NCBI GenBank assembly: GCA_017621875.1
Contig: JAGASE010000002.1
Location: 47,451 to 111,450, forward strand
DNA length: 64,000 nucleotides
Source of the DNA: Clostridia bacterium
Lineage (GTDB): Bacteria > Bacillota > Clostridia > UBA1381
Direction: 5' to 3'
Of this stretch, positions 44,981 through 54,077 are shown piece after piece (position 1 is the first letter of the stretch; every line of letters starts with the position of its first letter). The position numbers and the translations under genes are program-made. Under the pieces are notes generated by a model. It was not told the DNA's origin. It searched no databases and saw only the letters and a program-made list of their open reading frames with translations.

Positions 44981-45733
44981 TTAAAATCTAATTTTGTCTA
45001 AATCATCGTCATCGTTTTCTGCAGACACGTCCTGGTCCCATACGAGCGAAATCCATTGAAAATCGTCAACCGACGCTAAGCATATCGCTGCGGTAAAGAG
45101 AGTGAAGGACATAATATCGGCATAATTGTTTGTAAGCCAGAAAGCGGACAAAACTCCATTTCCTGCAATAAAGCTGTATAAGGTCGGCAGAAGAATCCGC
45201 AGAGCCAGCATTGCAAGCACGCAGTAGCGAACTTTTTTTCTGTTATCATCAAAGCTGATGCCGGCGTATATGCATAGAGCGGAATAAAGCAGTGTAAATA
45301 TACTTCCCGCCCAGGAATATGTATCCCAGTTTACATACGTTGCAACAAATGAATTTTCCACAGTCCGCTGAAACTCAATTATTTTCTGATTTGAAAACAA
45401 ATCGGTAAAGGAATTTGAGCCGAGGAAATAAAAAATCCATGTAAGCGTAAGTGCGTAAAGTACACCGTAGGCTATGAGAAAGATTTTTGTCAGCTTAATA
45501 CGCCCGAACCTAAAGAGCGGCGGTGCTACGAAAATAAACGGGAGAAGTAATCCGCTTACAATTCTCGACAGCGCGTAGGCAATATTAGGTAGGTGAAATT
45601 TTCCTTGATTAAGTGCCGCGATAATAAAGTCCAGATTGTTTGTTGCCAGGAAAATAAATCCTAAAAACACTGAGATTATCATTAAAATCGTAAAAATAGT
45701 ACGCTGTGCGTACTGGTCTCGTTTTCTGCTCAT
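44981..45733 (-). CDS. Polytopic membrane protein, unknown
   Basis: 250 residues from ATG 45733 (MSRKRDQYAQRTIF), which has GGAGGTG directly upstream; the longer reading from 45790 is not supported. About seven membrane segments and an acidic tail (VSAENDDDDLDKIRF). No family recognised. First gene of a two-gene unit. Confidence 0.75.
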   Translation of the reverse strand: MSRKRDQYAQRTIFTILMIISVFLGFIFLATNNLDFIIAALNQGKFHLPNIAYALSRIVSGLLLPFIFVAPPLFRFGRIKLTKIFLIAYGVLYALTLTWIFYFLGSNSFTDLFSNQKIIEFQRTVENSFVATYVNWDTYSWAGSIFTLLYSALCIYAGISFDDNRKKVRYCVLAMLALRILLPTLYSFIAGNGVLSAFWLTNNYADIMSFTLFTAAICLASVDDFQWISLVWDQDVSAENDDDDLDKIRF

Positions 45734-45889
45734 AAGCACCTCCGAATAAACGCTTTTTCTAATAATATCACAATTTGAAAAAAATTTCAATACAAATGTT
45801 TTTTTATTTAAAACTATTTACTTTAATTCAATTTAAGGTTATAATATAAATATATGTTTAAATTAAGATAATCAGTTGGCGGTGAAATT

Positions 45890-46540
45890 ATGTTAAGTTT
45901 ATCTAATATATTAATAAATGTGCCTATTACATTGATTGCACTTACCGGACATGAGCTTGCACATGCATGGGTTTCATCAAGACAGGGCGACCCTACACCG
46001 AGATATGAGGGACGTCTTACACTCAATCCTCTTGCACATCTGGACCCTGTAGGGACGCTATTGATGATTTTTACGGGCTTTGGCTGGGCAAGACCGGTGG
46101 GCGTAAATCCTATGTATTATAAGGACAGAAAAAAGGGAATGGCTCTTACTGCCATTGCAGGACCGATAGCTAACTTTATTATGGCGTTTGCGGGGATTCT
46201 GCTTGGTACGATTTTACTGATTTTAGGCAGCATTATAGGCTGGAGTGGCTCGGTTATGAGTATGATAAATATGATTTTTTATATTTTCGCATACCGTAAT
46301 CTGTGCTTTATGGTGTTCAACCTGATACCTATTCCGCCTCTTGACGGCTCAAAGGTTTTGGGGCTGTTCATTCCTAACAGAACCTATTACAACATTCTGC
46401 AGTATGAGCGTTATGCAATAATTTTGATAATGCTTTTATCACTGTCGGGTGCTTTTGATATGATAATCGGCAGCGGAGTAAATGTTTTCTATTCTATTAT
46501 CGAAAAGGCGGTAACGGCGATAGTTTCGCTTATAGTATAA
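45890..46540 (+). CDS. Site-2 protease family (M50) membrane metallopeptidase
   Basis: 216 residues. HELAH in LTGHELAHAWVS and the third ligand in IPIPPLDGSKVLGL; RPVGVNPMYY and AGPIANFIMA are typical of the short M50 group that precedes scpA in Clostridia. Five to six membrane segments. Function there is unknown. 12 nt before scpA. Confidence 0.92.
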   Translation: MLSLSNILINVPITLIALTGHELAHAWVSSRQGDPTPRYEGRLTLNPLAHLDPVGTLLMIFTGFGWARPVGVNPMYYKDRKKGMALTAIAGPIANFIMAFAGILLGTILLILGSIIGWSGSVMSMINMIFYIFAYRNLCFMVFNLIPIPPLDGSKVLGLFIPNRTYYNILQYERYAIILIMLLSLSGAFDMIIGSGVNVFYSIIEKAVTAIVSLIV

Positions 46541-46552
46541 GGCAGGTAAAAA

Positions 46553-47290
46553 ATGGATACAATGCTATATAAGCTGGATTCCTTTGAGGGTCCTCTTGAT
46601 TTGCTTTTGCACCTTATCTCAAAAAATAAGGTGAGCATATACGATATTCCGATTGTGGAAATCACATCGCAGTATCTTGAGGCGATTGAGGGAATTGAGG
46701 AGTCGCAGCTTGAAAATACAAGTGAATTTTTAGTTATGGCGGCACAGCTTTTGTACATAAAATCGAAGATGCTGCTGCCCAAAAACGAAGAGGAGGAAGA
46801 AGAGGACCCGCGTGATGACCTTGCACAGCGTTTGGCGGAATATCAACGCTACAAGGAGGCATCGCAGGAGCTTAGAAAGAGCGAATTTTCTTCCCGGTAT
46901 ATGTTTTTTAAGGAGGAGGAAAAAATTGATTTTCCTCTGCCTGAGTATAATCGCAGCCATACCGTAAATGAGCTGATGGACGCCTTTAATTCCATTATGC
47001 AGCGAAAGCTGAGGAATGCAAAGCCGGAAAAACGTGCTTTTTCGGGAATTGTCGGCAGAGAAAAGGTATCTGTTGAGGAAATGGCGGACAAGCTTTCTGG
47101 GCTTTTGCGGAAGAATAAGAGACTTGAGTTCAAAAAAGCCTTTTCGGGCAAAAAGTCTAAGCCTGAGCTGGTGGCGACATTTCTTGCTATACTTGAAATG
47201 ATACGTTCAAGCCGCATTATTGCGGAATATGATGAAAAAACAAAGGACTTTATTTTAATAAAAACTAAAAAAGAGGTAAATGATGAATAA
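46553..47290 (+). CDS. scpA: Segregation and condensation protein A
   Basis: 245 residues. Kleisin of the SMC complex. N-terminal YKLDSFEGPLDLLLHLI, MAAQLLYIKSKMLLP, and the C-terminal winged helix (ELVATFLAILEMIRSSRI). Overlaps scpB by 11 nt. Confidence 0.96.
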   Translation: MDTMLYKLDSFEGPLDLLLHLISKNKVSIYDIPIVEITSQYLEAIEGIEESQLENTSEFLVMAAQLLYIKSKMLLPKNEEEEEEDPRDDLAQRLAEYQRYKEASQELRKSEFSSRYMFFKEEEKIDFPLPEYNRSHTVNELMDAFNSIMQRKLRNAKPEKRAFSGIVGREKVSVEEMADKLSGLLRKNKRLEFKKAFSGKKSKPELVATFLAILEMIRSSRIIAEYDEKTKDFILIKTKKEVNDE

Positions 47291-47939
47291 GGATAAAATC
47301 CCTTATGCAATAGAGGGAATATTGTTTGCGGCGGGCGAGCCGGTTAAAACGGCAAAGCTTGCGGCTGTTTTGGAAATTGATACCGAGGCAGTAGAAGAGG
47401 CTATACGCATTTTAAAGTATGATTACGATACAACCGAACGCGGATTTATGATTATCGATATCGACGAGGGCTATCAGATTTGCTCGCGTCCCGAATATTA
47501 TAATTACATTCAGATAATTCTCGGCGACCAAAGACGTCAGGCTCTTTCAAATGCGGCAATGGAGGCACTGGCAATTATTGCGTACAAGCAGCCCATTACG
47601 AGAGGTCAGGTAGAATACATAAGAGGCGTAAATTCCGACAGTGCCGTGAACAGGCTTTGTGAACGCGGACTTATCGAGGAATGCGGCCGTCTGGACGCAC
47701 CCGGACGCCCGGTGCTTTATCGCACAACGCAGAATTTTCTGCGGTGCTTCGGACTTTCCACTCCACGTGATTTGCCGGAGCTTGATTTGTCTAAATTAAG
47801 CCCGGAATATGAGCAGCTTTCTCTTAAAATGGACGAAAATCCCGAAATAGAGGGACAGGAGGAGCTTTCCGAGACGGCACACGGCGAAGGCGAGGAAAAC
47901 CAAGGCGAAGCTGCGAGTGAGGAGCCGAAAGAGGAATAA
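47280..47939 (+). CDS. scpB: Segregation and condensation protein B
   Basis: 219 residues; two winged helices (YAIEGILFAAGEPVKTAKLA; ALAIIAYKQPITRGQVEYIR, RGLIEECGRLDAPGRP) and a ~45-residue acidic tail. Binds ScpA. ATG 47280 or 47283. Confidence 0.96.
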   Translation: MMNKDKIPYAIEGILFAAGEPVKTAKLAAVLEIDTEAVEEAIRILKYDYDTTERGFMIIDIDEGYQICSRPEYYNYIQIILGDQRRQALSNAAMEALAIIAYKQPITRGQVEYIRGVNSDSAVNRLCERGLIEECGRLDAPGRPVLYRTTQNFLRCFGLSTPRDLPELDLSKLSPEYEQLSLKMDENPEIEGQEELSETAHGEGEENQGEAASEEPKEE

Positions 47940-47963
47940 TTTTTTGGAAAGGATTTGGCAGTA

Positions 47964-48578
47964 ATGAAAATCGGACTTATAATTTTTGCCGTACTGGTCT
48001 TGCTGATTGTTATTCTGCTGCTGATTCCGATAAGGCTTGAACTGGAGTATAAAAAGGACGCAGTCGCAAATAAGGTGACTTTGGACATTAAATATATGTT
48101 TTTTAAACTGCGGCTTTTTGAGGACAAGGAAAAGAAAAAAAAGAAGAAAAGTAAGGCTAAACAAAAAAAAGAAAAAAAGTCGTTTTCCTTTGAGACACAG
48201 AAAGCAAAGCTTGAAGGGTATTGGGATTTGTTTAAAAGCATAAAGGCGGACGCTGCGAGGATTTTGGAATACACCGCAAGCCGTGCAATGGTTTTTGACA
48301 ATGTTGAATTTGAAACGGAGTTCGGCTTTTCGGACGCAATGCATACGGGCATTTTTACAGGACTTTTGAACGGCTTTGTATACGGCGTTTTGGGGTTTGT
48401 GCATAATCATTCCACCTTGCGGAAAATGAATGTGAATATACAGCCTGTTTTTGAGAAAACATGCTTTGATTTGCATATAAGGTGCATATTGCATCTTAAA
48501 AATGTGCATATTATAATTGTTGCAGTAAATGTACTTAAAATACTGAGAAAAATTAAGAAAGCAGAAGGGAGCAGATAA
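47964..48578 (+). CDS. DUF2953 membrane-anchored protein
   Basis: 204 residues from ATG 47964 (GGAAAGGAT 9 nt upstream). One N-terminal membrane helix (IIFAVLVLLIVILLLIPI), a Lys-rich cytoplasmic-like stretch (KKKKKKSKAKQKKEKK) and a DUF2953 body (SDAMHTGIFTGLLNGFVY). It is usually next to ytfJ, suggesting a spore role; unknown function. Confidence 0.88.
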   Translation: MKIGLIIFAVLVLLIVILLLIPIRLELEYKKDAVANKVTLDIKYMFFKLRLFEDKEKKKKKKSKAKQKKEKKSFSFETQKAKLEGYWDLFKSIKADAARILEYTASRAMVFDNVEFETEFGFSDAMHTGIFTGLLNGFVYGVLGFVHNHSTLRKMNVNIQPVFEKTCFDLHIRCILHLKNVHIIIVAVNVLKILRKIKKAEGSR

Positions 48579-48580
48579 TT

Positions 48581-49060
48581 ATGGCAGAACATCCTATTCA
48601 GGGACTTATGGATACTGCGATGAGCAATATCAAATCAATGGTGGACGTAAACACTATAGTGGGGGATTCGGTAACGACTCCTGACGGAACGGTGATTATA
48701 CCGATTTCCACAGTAAGCTTCGGTTTTGGTGCGGGAGGAACGCAGTTTGCGGCAAAGCAGGACACCGTTACTCCGCAAAATCCTATGTTCGGCGGCGGCT
48801 GCGGCGGCGGTGCGAACGTGAAGCCGATTGCTTTTTTGGTAGTAGGCGGCGGAAACGTTAAGCTGCTACCTATAAGCGATAAAACTACGCCGGTAGATAA
48901 AATCATTGATATGGTGCCGGAGGTTATCGATAAGGTGAACGGAACCTTCTCAAGTGCAGTTGACAAGATTTGTTCAAAGCGTGATAAGAAGAAGGAAGAA
49001 AAGGATAAGGAAAAATGCGGTTGTGATGATAAGCCGCAATTTGTAGATGTAGCAGAATAA
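48581..49060 (+). CDS. ytfJ: Sporulation protein YtfJ (GerW family)
   Basis: 159 residues. HPIQGLMDTAMSNIKSMVDV, TPDGTVIIPISTVSFGFGAG, a Gly/Cys loop (GGGCGGGAN), FLVVGGGNVKLLPI and VPEVIDKVNG. Forespore protein needed for normal germination in Bacillus. 2 nt after the DUF2953 gene. Confidence 0.93.
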   Translation: MAEHPIQGLMDTAMSNIKSMVDVNTIVGDSVTTPDGTVIIPISTVSFGFGAGGTQFAAKQDTVTPQNPMFGGGCGGGANVKPIAFLVVGGGNVKLLPISDKTTPVDKIIDMVPEVIDKVNGTFSSAVDKICSKRDKKKEEKDKEKCGCDDKPQFVDVAE

Positions 49061-49136
49061 AAAGAGGGCTGTCGTATTAAGATTTTGTCATGTGCGATTT
49101 TATCTTGATGCGGCAGCTTTAATTAAGGAGAATTTG

Positions 49137-50978
49137 ATGTCATACACTAAAAGAGATAAAATTTTGATGAAGGTGCAAAAGCCCACACGCTATACCGGCG
49201 GTGAGCTTAATAGTGTCGTAAAGGACGCGGCTTTAGTGGATTGCCGTTTCGGATTTTGTTTTCCCGATGTATATGAGATTGCAATGTCGCATCTGGGAAT
49301 GAAAATATTGTATCACAGCCTGAATGAACGCGAGGATACATACTGCGAAAGAGTGTTTGCTCCATGGGTGGATATGGAGGAGGAAATGCGAAGCCGCGGC
49401 ATGCGTCTTTTTGCATTGGAAACGGGTGACGAGGTTGTAAATTTTGATATACTCGGCTTTTCGCTTTCCTATGAGCTTGCGTATTCAAACGTAATAAATA
49501 TGCTTGACCTTGCAGGGATTCCGATTCTTGCAAAGGACAGGGACGAAAGCTATCCGATTATCTGTGCGGGCGGTCTTTGTGCATACAACGCCGAGCCGAT
49601 TGCGGAGGTTTTTGATTTTCTTATGTTGGGCGAGGGTGAGGAAAGCATAAACCTCATTACCGATGAATACATAAAGTGGAAGAAGAGCGGAAAAAAGAGC
49701 AAAAAGGAATACTTAAAGACGATTGCACGGCTTGAGGGCATTTATGTGCCGTCCTTCTATGATGTGGAGTACAATGAGGATAATACCGTAAAAAGTATAA
49801 CTCTGACCGAGCCGGAGGCAAAGCCTGTTATACACAAATGTATTATGAAGGATTTTGATAAGGCATATACGCCGGATAAGGTGATAGTGCCGTTCGGCGA
49901 GGTGGTGCATGACCGCGTAATGCTGGAGGTTTTCCGCGGCTGTATCCGCGGCTGCCGCTTCTGTGAGGCAGGCTATGCATATCGCCCTGTCCGCGAGAGA
50001 AAGCCCGAAACGTTGGTTGATTTGGCGGACAAGCTTTTATCGTCAAGCGGATATGACGAAATTTCGCTTTCGTCCCTAAGTACAAGTGATTATTCACAGC
50101 TAAAGGAGCTTACCGACGGACTTTTGGAGCTTACCGAGCAGAAAAAAATCGGACTGTCGCTACCGTCGCTGCGTATAGATAATTTCTCGCTGGAGCTTAT
50201 GAAAAAGGTGCAGAAGGTCAGAAAATCGGGAATTACCTTTGCACCCGAGGCAGGAACACAGCGTCTTCGCGATGTAATCAATAAAAATATTACCGAGGAG
50301 AATATTTTAAACTCTACCAAAATGTTGTTTAGGGGCGGCTGGACAAATGTCAAGCTGTATTTTATGATTGGTCTGCCGACCGAAACCGACGAGGATATAC
50401 AGGGCATCGCCGACCTTTCGCAGAAGGTTCTGGAGGAATATTTCGCTATCCCAAAGGAGGAGCGTGCGAAAAATATTAACATAACTACAAGCACCTCAAG
50501 CTTTATTCCGAAGCCATTCACGCCGTTCCAGTGGGCAAAGCAGGACAGCCGTGAGGAAATCGTAAGAAAACAGGATATGTTAAAGGCGGCGATTAAGTCG
50601 CGGAAAATCAAATATAACTGGCACGATAACCGTGCGAGCTACTTGGAGGGCGTTTTTGCACGCGGCGACAGACGTCTTTTGCCGGCGGTGCTTACGGCTG
50701 TTAAAAATGGTTGCCGCTTTGACAGCTGGGACGAGCAGTTCAGATTTGATAAATGGATGCAGGCATTTGAGGAATGCGGTATTGACCCCGACTGGTATTT
50801 GAGAGAACGCTCTTATGATGAGGTGCTGCCGTGGGATCATATTGATATCGGCGTTACAAAGGCGTTTTTCATGCGTGAAAACGAAAAGGCGAAAAGAGCA
50901 GAAACTACGCAGAACTGCCGTCAGGGCTGCAGCGGCTGCGGCATAACTTCTTTTGGGGCAGGTGTTTGTTTTGAGTAA
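49137..50978 (+). CDS. Radical SAM protein, TIGR03960-like, with B12-binding-like domain
   Basis: 613 residues from ATG 49137 after AAGGAG. A cobalamin-binding-like N-terminal domain (~30-230), then the radical SAM cluster C269-x3-C273-x2-C276 in FRGCIRGCRFCEAGYAYRP, GEGEES and GITFAPEAGTQRLRDVINK. A terminal Cys group (CRQGCSGCGI) may bind a second cluster. The paired DUF2344 gene overlaps its end, a conserved coupling; the modification they make is not established. Confidence 0.9.
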   Translation: MSYTKRDKILMKVQKPTRYTGGELNSVVKDAALVDCRFGFCFPDVYEIAMSHLGMKILYHSLNEREDTYCERVFAPWVDMEEEMRSRGMRLFALETGDEVVNFDILGFSLSYELAYSNVINMLDLAGIPILAKDRDESYPIICAGGLCAYNAEPIAEVFDFLMLGEGEESINLITDEYIKWKKSGKKSKKEYLKTIARLEGIYVPSFYDVEYNEDNTVKSITLTEPEAKPVIHKCIMKDFDKAYTPDKVIVPFGEVVHDRVMLEVFRGCIRGCRFCEAGYAYRPVRERKPETLVDLADKLLSSSGYDEISLSSLSTSDYSQLKELTDGLLELTEQKKIGLSLPSLRIDNFSLELMKKVQKVRKSGITFAPEAGTQRLRDVINKNITEENILNSTKMLFRGGWTNVKLYFMIGLPTETDEDIQGIADLSQKVLEEYFAIPKEERAKNINITTSTSSFIPKPFTPFQWAKQDSREEIVRKQDMLKAAIKSRKIKYNWHDNRASYLEGVFARGDRRLLPAVLTAVKNGCRFDSWDEQFRFDKWMQAFEECGIDPDWYLRERSYDEVLPWDHIDIGVTKAFFMRENEKAKRAETTQNCRQGCSGCGITSFGAGVCFE

Positions 50979-51630
50979 TTATGTTTTAAAATATACGCGT
51001 GACGAGCGTGTGAAATATATTTCGCATCTGGATTTTATACGCACGTTTCACAGGACGGTACGCCGTGCGGGGCTTTTGATGAGCTTTTCGCAGGGCTTTA
51101 ATCCGCACCCTGTTATGACGATTGCTATGCCGCTTTCGGTTGGAGTTACTTCAAGCTGTGAATATATAAAAATCGGCTTTGAGGGCGATTATTCCGAGCA
51201 GGAGATTGCGGACAGGCTGAATGAGGCTTTTCCTAAAGGGTTTAAAATTACAGCAGTAAAACGAACTGAGGGAAAAGAGCATGATTTTGCAAAGCTTGAC
51301 AGAGCTGTGTATGTAGTCGAGGCAGAGTGCGGCGACGCGTCAGCCTTTGACGCAGAAAAATTTTTGCAAAACAGCGAGCTTTTGGTTATGAAGAAATCAA
51401 AAAGCGGCGTCAAGGAGGCGGACATCAGACCGTACATATATGATTTTTCCGCAAAATGCACCGCGGATAATAAATTAATTCTGACAATGTGCCTTGCGGC
51501 GGGTAATACCTATAATTTAAAGCCGGATTCTGTGATTGACGCAATGGAAAAATACACCGACGGATTTTCGGTAGAGTTTTTCTGCGTTCACCGCGAAAAA
51601 ATTTTGGCAGGAACGGAAGAATTGATTTAG
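50971..51630 (+). CDS. DUF2344 (TIGR03936) radical-SAM-linked protein
   Basis: 219 residues if started at TTG 50971, which has GCAGGTG 6 nt upstream and overlaps the radical SAM gene by 8 nt. Signature VKYISHLDFIRTFHRTVRRA and SFSQGFNPHPVMTIAMPLSV. Works with the upstream radical SAM protein. Confidence 0.9.
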   Translation: MSNYVLKYTRDERVKYISHLDFIRTFHRTVRRAGLLMSFSQGFNPHPVMTIAMPLSVGVTSSCEYIKIGFEGDYSEQEIADRLNEAFPKGFKITAVKRTEGKEHDFAKLDRAVYVVEAECGDASAFDAEKFLQNSELLVMKKSKSGVKEADIRPYIYDFSAKCTADNKLILTMCLAAGNTYNLKPDSVIDAMEKYTDGFSVEFFCVHREKILAGTEELI

Positions 51631-51652
51631 GCTTGTGCAGTGAGGTGGTTTT

Positions 51653-53245
51653 GTGAGGCTTATACGCTTGATTTGCATGACGTGCATTATTGCATTGCTC
51701 TGCTCTTGTTCGGGAGGAAATAATTATTCGGGTGAAATCCCCGACCTTAAGTTCACTCCCGTAAAATATGACAGCGAGGGAAAAAGCTGCTTTTATTTGT
51801 TTGATGATAACCCCGAGCATCTTGATAAGGACTTTCTGGCAGACGGCGAAAGTCCTTCTTCGATTGCACATTTTGGAGGTCTTGTGCCGGGTGTGTATAC
51901 GGTGTTCAGCTATCATCACAGAGGAAGTGCGGCAGAGAGTGAAGCCGATTTGTTTTTTGACGTATTATTTTGTACGCAAGATGAGGCGGAGTTTGAAATA
52001 AGAGCGATTGGTCTTGACCATGACTGGCAGTGGAATAAGGCGTGGGCGGATTTTTCGGGAGTTGATGTTTTTCTGCCGGAATACCTTAAAACTTTTGACT
52101 GCACCTGCCGCGGCAGATGCAGCTGCAAAAAGGCGGACGGAGAATGTAAAAACGGCTGTGCCTGCACAGTGCGGAATGAGCTTGTGAAGTCGGACAGTGC
52201 ACGTTTTGTCGGATTGCACAAGAGAATTAAGCTTAAAAGCGGCGAGAGTGGTCTTTTGAGTGAGCTGATTCCCGTTATCGGCGAGGAGAGAATTAATGAA
52301 ATACGCCATGGAGGATATGACGAGCCTGTGTGGCTGATGATGGAATTTGAAATTATATCGGGCGAAATGTCGGTCGATACTGTTGCCTACACCGACAAAG
52401 CAAATGCGAGGGATAATTTTAATACGATGAAAAAGGGTAGGGTGCGGAAAGAGCCGCAGTTTAAAGGCATTGCGGAGAATGCACCGATAGTAACCGCGGA
52501 GCTTACATATGTTTTTGGCGATACCACAAAACCCGGTCCTTTGCCGGTGCGGATTTTCAATCAGAAATATCCCGAGGGTTATATCGCAGCAGACGGCAGC
52601 TTTGCGACCAACGTTAATACATGGAAGGACCCTAAAGCGATTACCGCAGAGTCTGCGGAATCGGATATGATGCTGCTTAGCTACAGGGACGAGGAGAAGC
52701 TGTCGCTTTACGGCGAGGCGGCGGAGGATAAAAATGACGTATGGTATTTTGACCCGTTCCATACAAGCCTTTATGAAGATAGCGATAATGCGGATTTTGT
52801 ACCGAATATTCCAATGTCCGAGGTGGATTATCCTGTCGGCGGTGAAAGGATTCCAAGGGATTTTTACAGCAGGTACGTATGCAATCTCGGTAATTTCGGG
52901 GTAAGGTATATTTACACCTTTAATCTTAAAAATGAAGCGGAAAGCGAAAAGATTTTTAAATTTTCATTAAATTCGGTTTCGGGACAGCTATATAGGTTTT
53001 CACTGCACCGCGGCGATGAGCTTGTCCGCGATGACGGAGGAAGATATATAATGAAGCGGTTTGATATGGACCCGCAGGAAAATCCGAAATCGACTTTAGA
53101 GCCGAAGGAGAGATTGAAGCCGTCAAAATACACGCAGACGGAGGAGTTTTTGTTAGAGCCGGGCGGGGAATATACGCTGAAATTTGAGGTGGTCACGCTT
53201 ACCGGCTGCGATGCACCGATGACAAACATTTTGAGTGTTGAATAG
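51653..53245 (+). CDS. Lipoprotein with a cysteine cluster, unknown function
   Basis: 530 residues, GTG start behind GAGGTGG. Lipobox LLCSC with lipidated Cys19. After ~130 residues there is a tight group of seven Cys (150, 152, 156, 158, 165, 169, 171) in CTCRGRCSCKK and ECKNGCACT, metallothionein-like. The rest looks beta-rich, with DFYSRYVCNLGNFGVRYIYT near the C-terminus. No family recognised. It follows DUF2344 by 22 nt and ends at a strong terminator. Confidence 0.75.
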   Translation: MRLIRLICMTCIIALLCSCSGGNNYSGEIPDLKFTPVKYDSEGKSCFYLFDDNPEHLDKDFLADGESPSSIAHFGGLVPGVYTVFSYHHRGSAAESEADLFFDVLFCTQDEAEFEIRAIGLDHDWQWNKAWADFSGVDVFLPEYLKTFDCTCRGRCSCKKADGECKNGCACTVRNELVKSDSARFVGLHKRIKLKSGESGLLSELIPVIGEERINEIRHGGYDEPVWLMMEFEIISGEMSVDTVAYTDKANARDNFNTMKKGRVRKEPQFKGIAENAPIVTAELTYVFGDTTKPGPLPVRIFNQKYPEGYIAADGSFATNVNTWKDPKAITAESAESDMMLLSYRDEEKLSLYGEAAEDKNDVWYFDPFHTSLYEDSDNADFVPNIPMSEVDYPVGGERIPRDFYSRYVCNLGNFGVRYIYTFNLKNEAESEKIFKFSLNSVSGQLYRFSLHRGDELVRDDGGRYIMKRFDMDPQENPKSTLEPKERLKPSKYTQTEEFLLEPGGEYTLKFEVVTLTGCDAPMTNILSVE

Positions 53246-53253
53246 AGAATATT

Positions 53254-53286
53254 AAAGGTCGCAGCAAATTTTGCTGCGACCTTTTT
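53254..53286 (+). terminator. Terminator after the lipoprotein gene
   Basis: AAAGGTCGCAGCAA / TTTGCTGCGACCTTT followed by TT. Confidence 0.9.
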
Positions 53287-53297
53287 CTATATAATGT

Positions 53298-53507
53298 TTA
53301 TTCTTTTATTATTTCAATTAAATCGGTAATCTCGCAATCAAGTGCTTCGATAATTCTCGATAACACATAGCTGTCGTATCGCACAACCTTGTTTTTATAA
53401 TAATTATCAATGATTTGGTATCTGATTCCTGTACGGACAGCCAACTCATATCTGCTAATATTAAGCTTTTCGAGTGTTTTATCAAGTCTCAGTTTAATAG
53501 TAACCAT
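53298..53507 (-). CDS. XRE/Cro-type regulator, 69 aa
   Basis: Start ATG 53507 (MVTIKLRLDKTLEKLNISRY) with AGGAGTTG 7 nt upstream. Single HTH (ISRYELAVRTGIRYQIIDNY) ending LSRIIEALDCEITDLIEI, the same type as 6149-6373. Divergent from 53616. Confidence 0.85.
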   Translation of the reverse strand: MVTIKLRLDKTLEKLNISRYELAVRTGIRYQIIDNYYKNKVVRYDSYVLSRIIEALDCEITDLIEIIKE

Positions 53508-53549
53508 AAATATCAACTCCTATATGTATTTTAATGAATATACATTTAC

Positions 53550-53578
53550 TTGACAATTCTCATATATAAATATATACT
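53550..53578 (+). promoter_or_regulatory. Promoter of 53616 gene
   Basis: TTGACA (53550-53555), 17-nt spacer, TATACT (53573-53578). Confidence 0.7.
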
Positions 53579-53615
53579 TATATAAAGGTATTATGCTTTA
53601 TAGGAGGAAAAGAAT

Positions 53616-54002
53616 ATGGAAAACAAAGATATTATAGATTTTGCAGTTATACTAATAGAGGAGGAGTATAAAGGAGTTGATAAACTTAAATATGGTTTAA
53701 ATTGTAGACAGATTACTATGCGACAGTTAGGTGAAGAAGGTGAAGGTTTTATTGTTGAGTTTTACGGTATCGGCTGCTTGATATCTGAAAATACAATTGA
53801 AAAGACAATGGATGAACTTTGCGGTCAATGGAAAATAATAAGAGACGGTCGGGATTTAAAAATTAGGTGTAGTTTTAATTCAGAATATTTCGGGTCATGG
53901 AATAGTTTCAACAAAGACGTATGGAGGGAAGTGCGGAGAAAGCATCAGTCATGGAATATTAAAGAGGTGTATCCGTATAAAAATATACTTACGGTAGAAT
54001 AG
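53616..54002 (+). CDS. Hypothetical protein, 128 aa
   Basis: Soluble, mixed alpha/beta by eye, with VEFYGIGCLISENTIEKTMD and FGSWNSFNKDVWREVRRKHQ. No family recognised and no export signal. AGGAGG precedes the ATG. Divergent from a small XRE regulator; it could be an immunity-type or partner protein, but nothing proves this. Confidence 0.65.
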   Translation: MENKDIIDFAVILIEEEYKGVDKLKYGLNCRQITMRQLGEEGEGFIVEFYGIGCLISENTIEKTMDELCGQWKIIRDGRDLKIRCSFNSEYFGSWNSFNKDVWREVRRKHQSWNIKEVYPYKNILTVE

Positions 54003-54023
54003 TAGCAAGAGATTATATTACAA

Positions 54024-54056
54024 AAGGCAACCGAAAATTTTTCGGTTGCCCTTAAA
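54024..54056. terminator. Terminator between 53616 gene and prs
   Basis: GGCAACCGAAAA / TTTTTCGGTTGCC (54026-54050), between convergent genes. Confidence 0.85.
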
Positions 54057-54077
54057 CTATCCTTAAGAATACTGTTT

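Noticed and set aside
47717..48509. Long minus-strand frames opposite scpB and the DUF2953 gene
   Set aside because: No ribosome sites; the plus-strand genes are certain.
51965..52762. 265-codon minus-strand frame
   Set aside because: Antisense to the lipoprotein gene, which has a start, lipobox and terminator.
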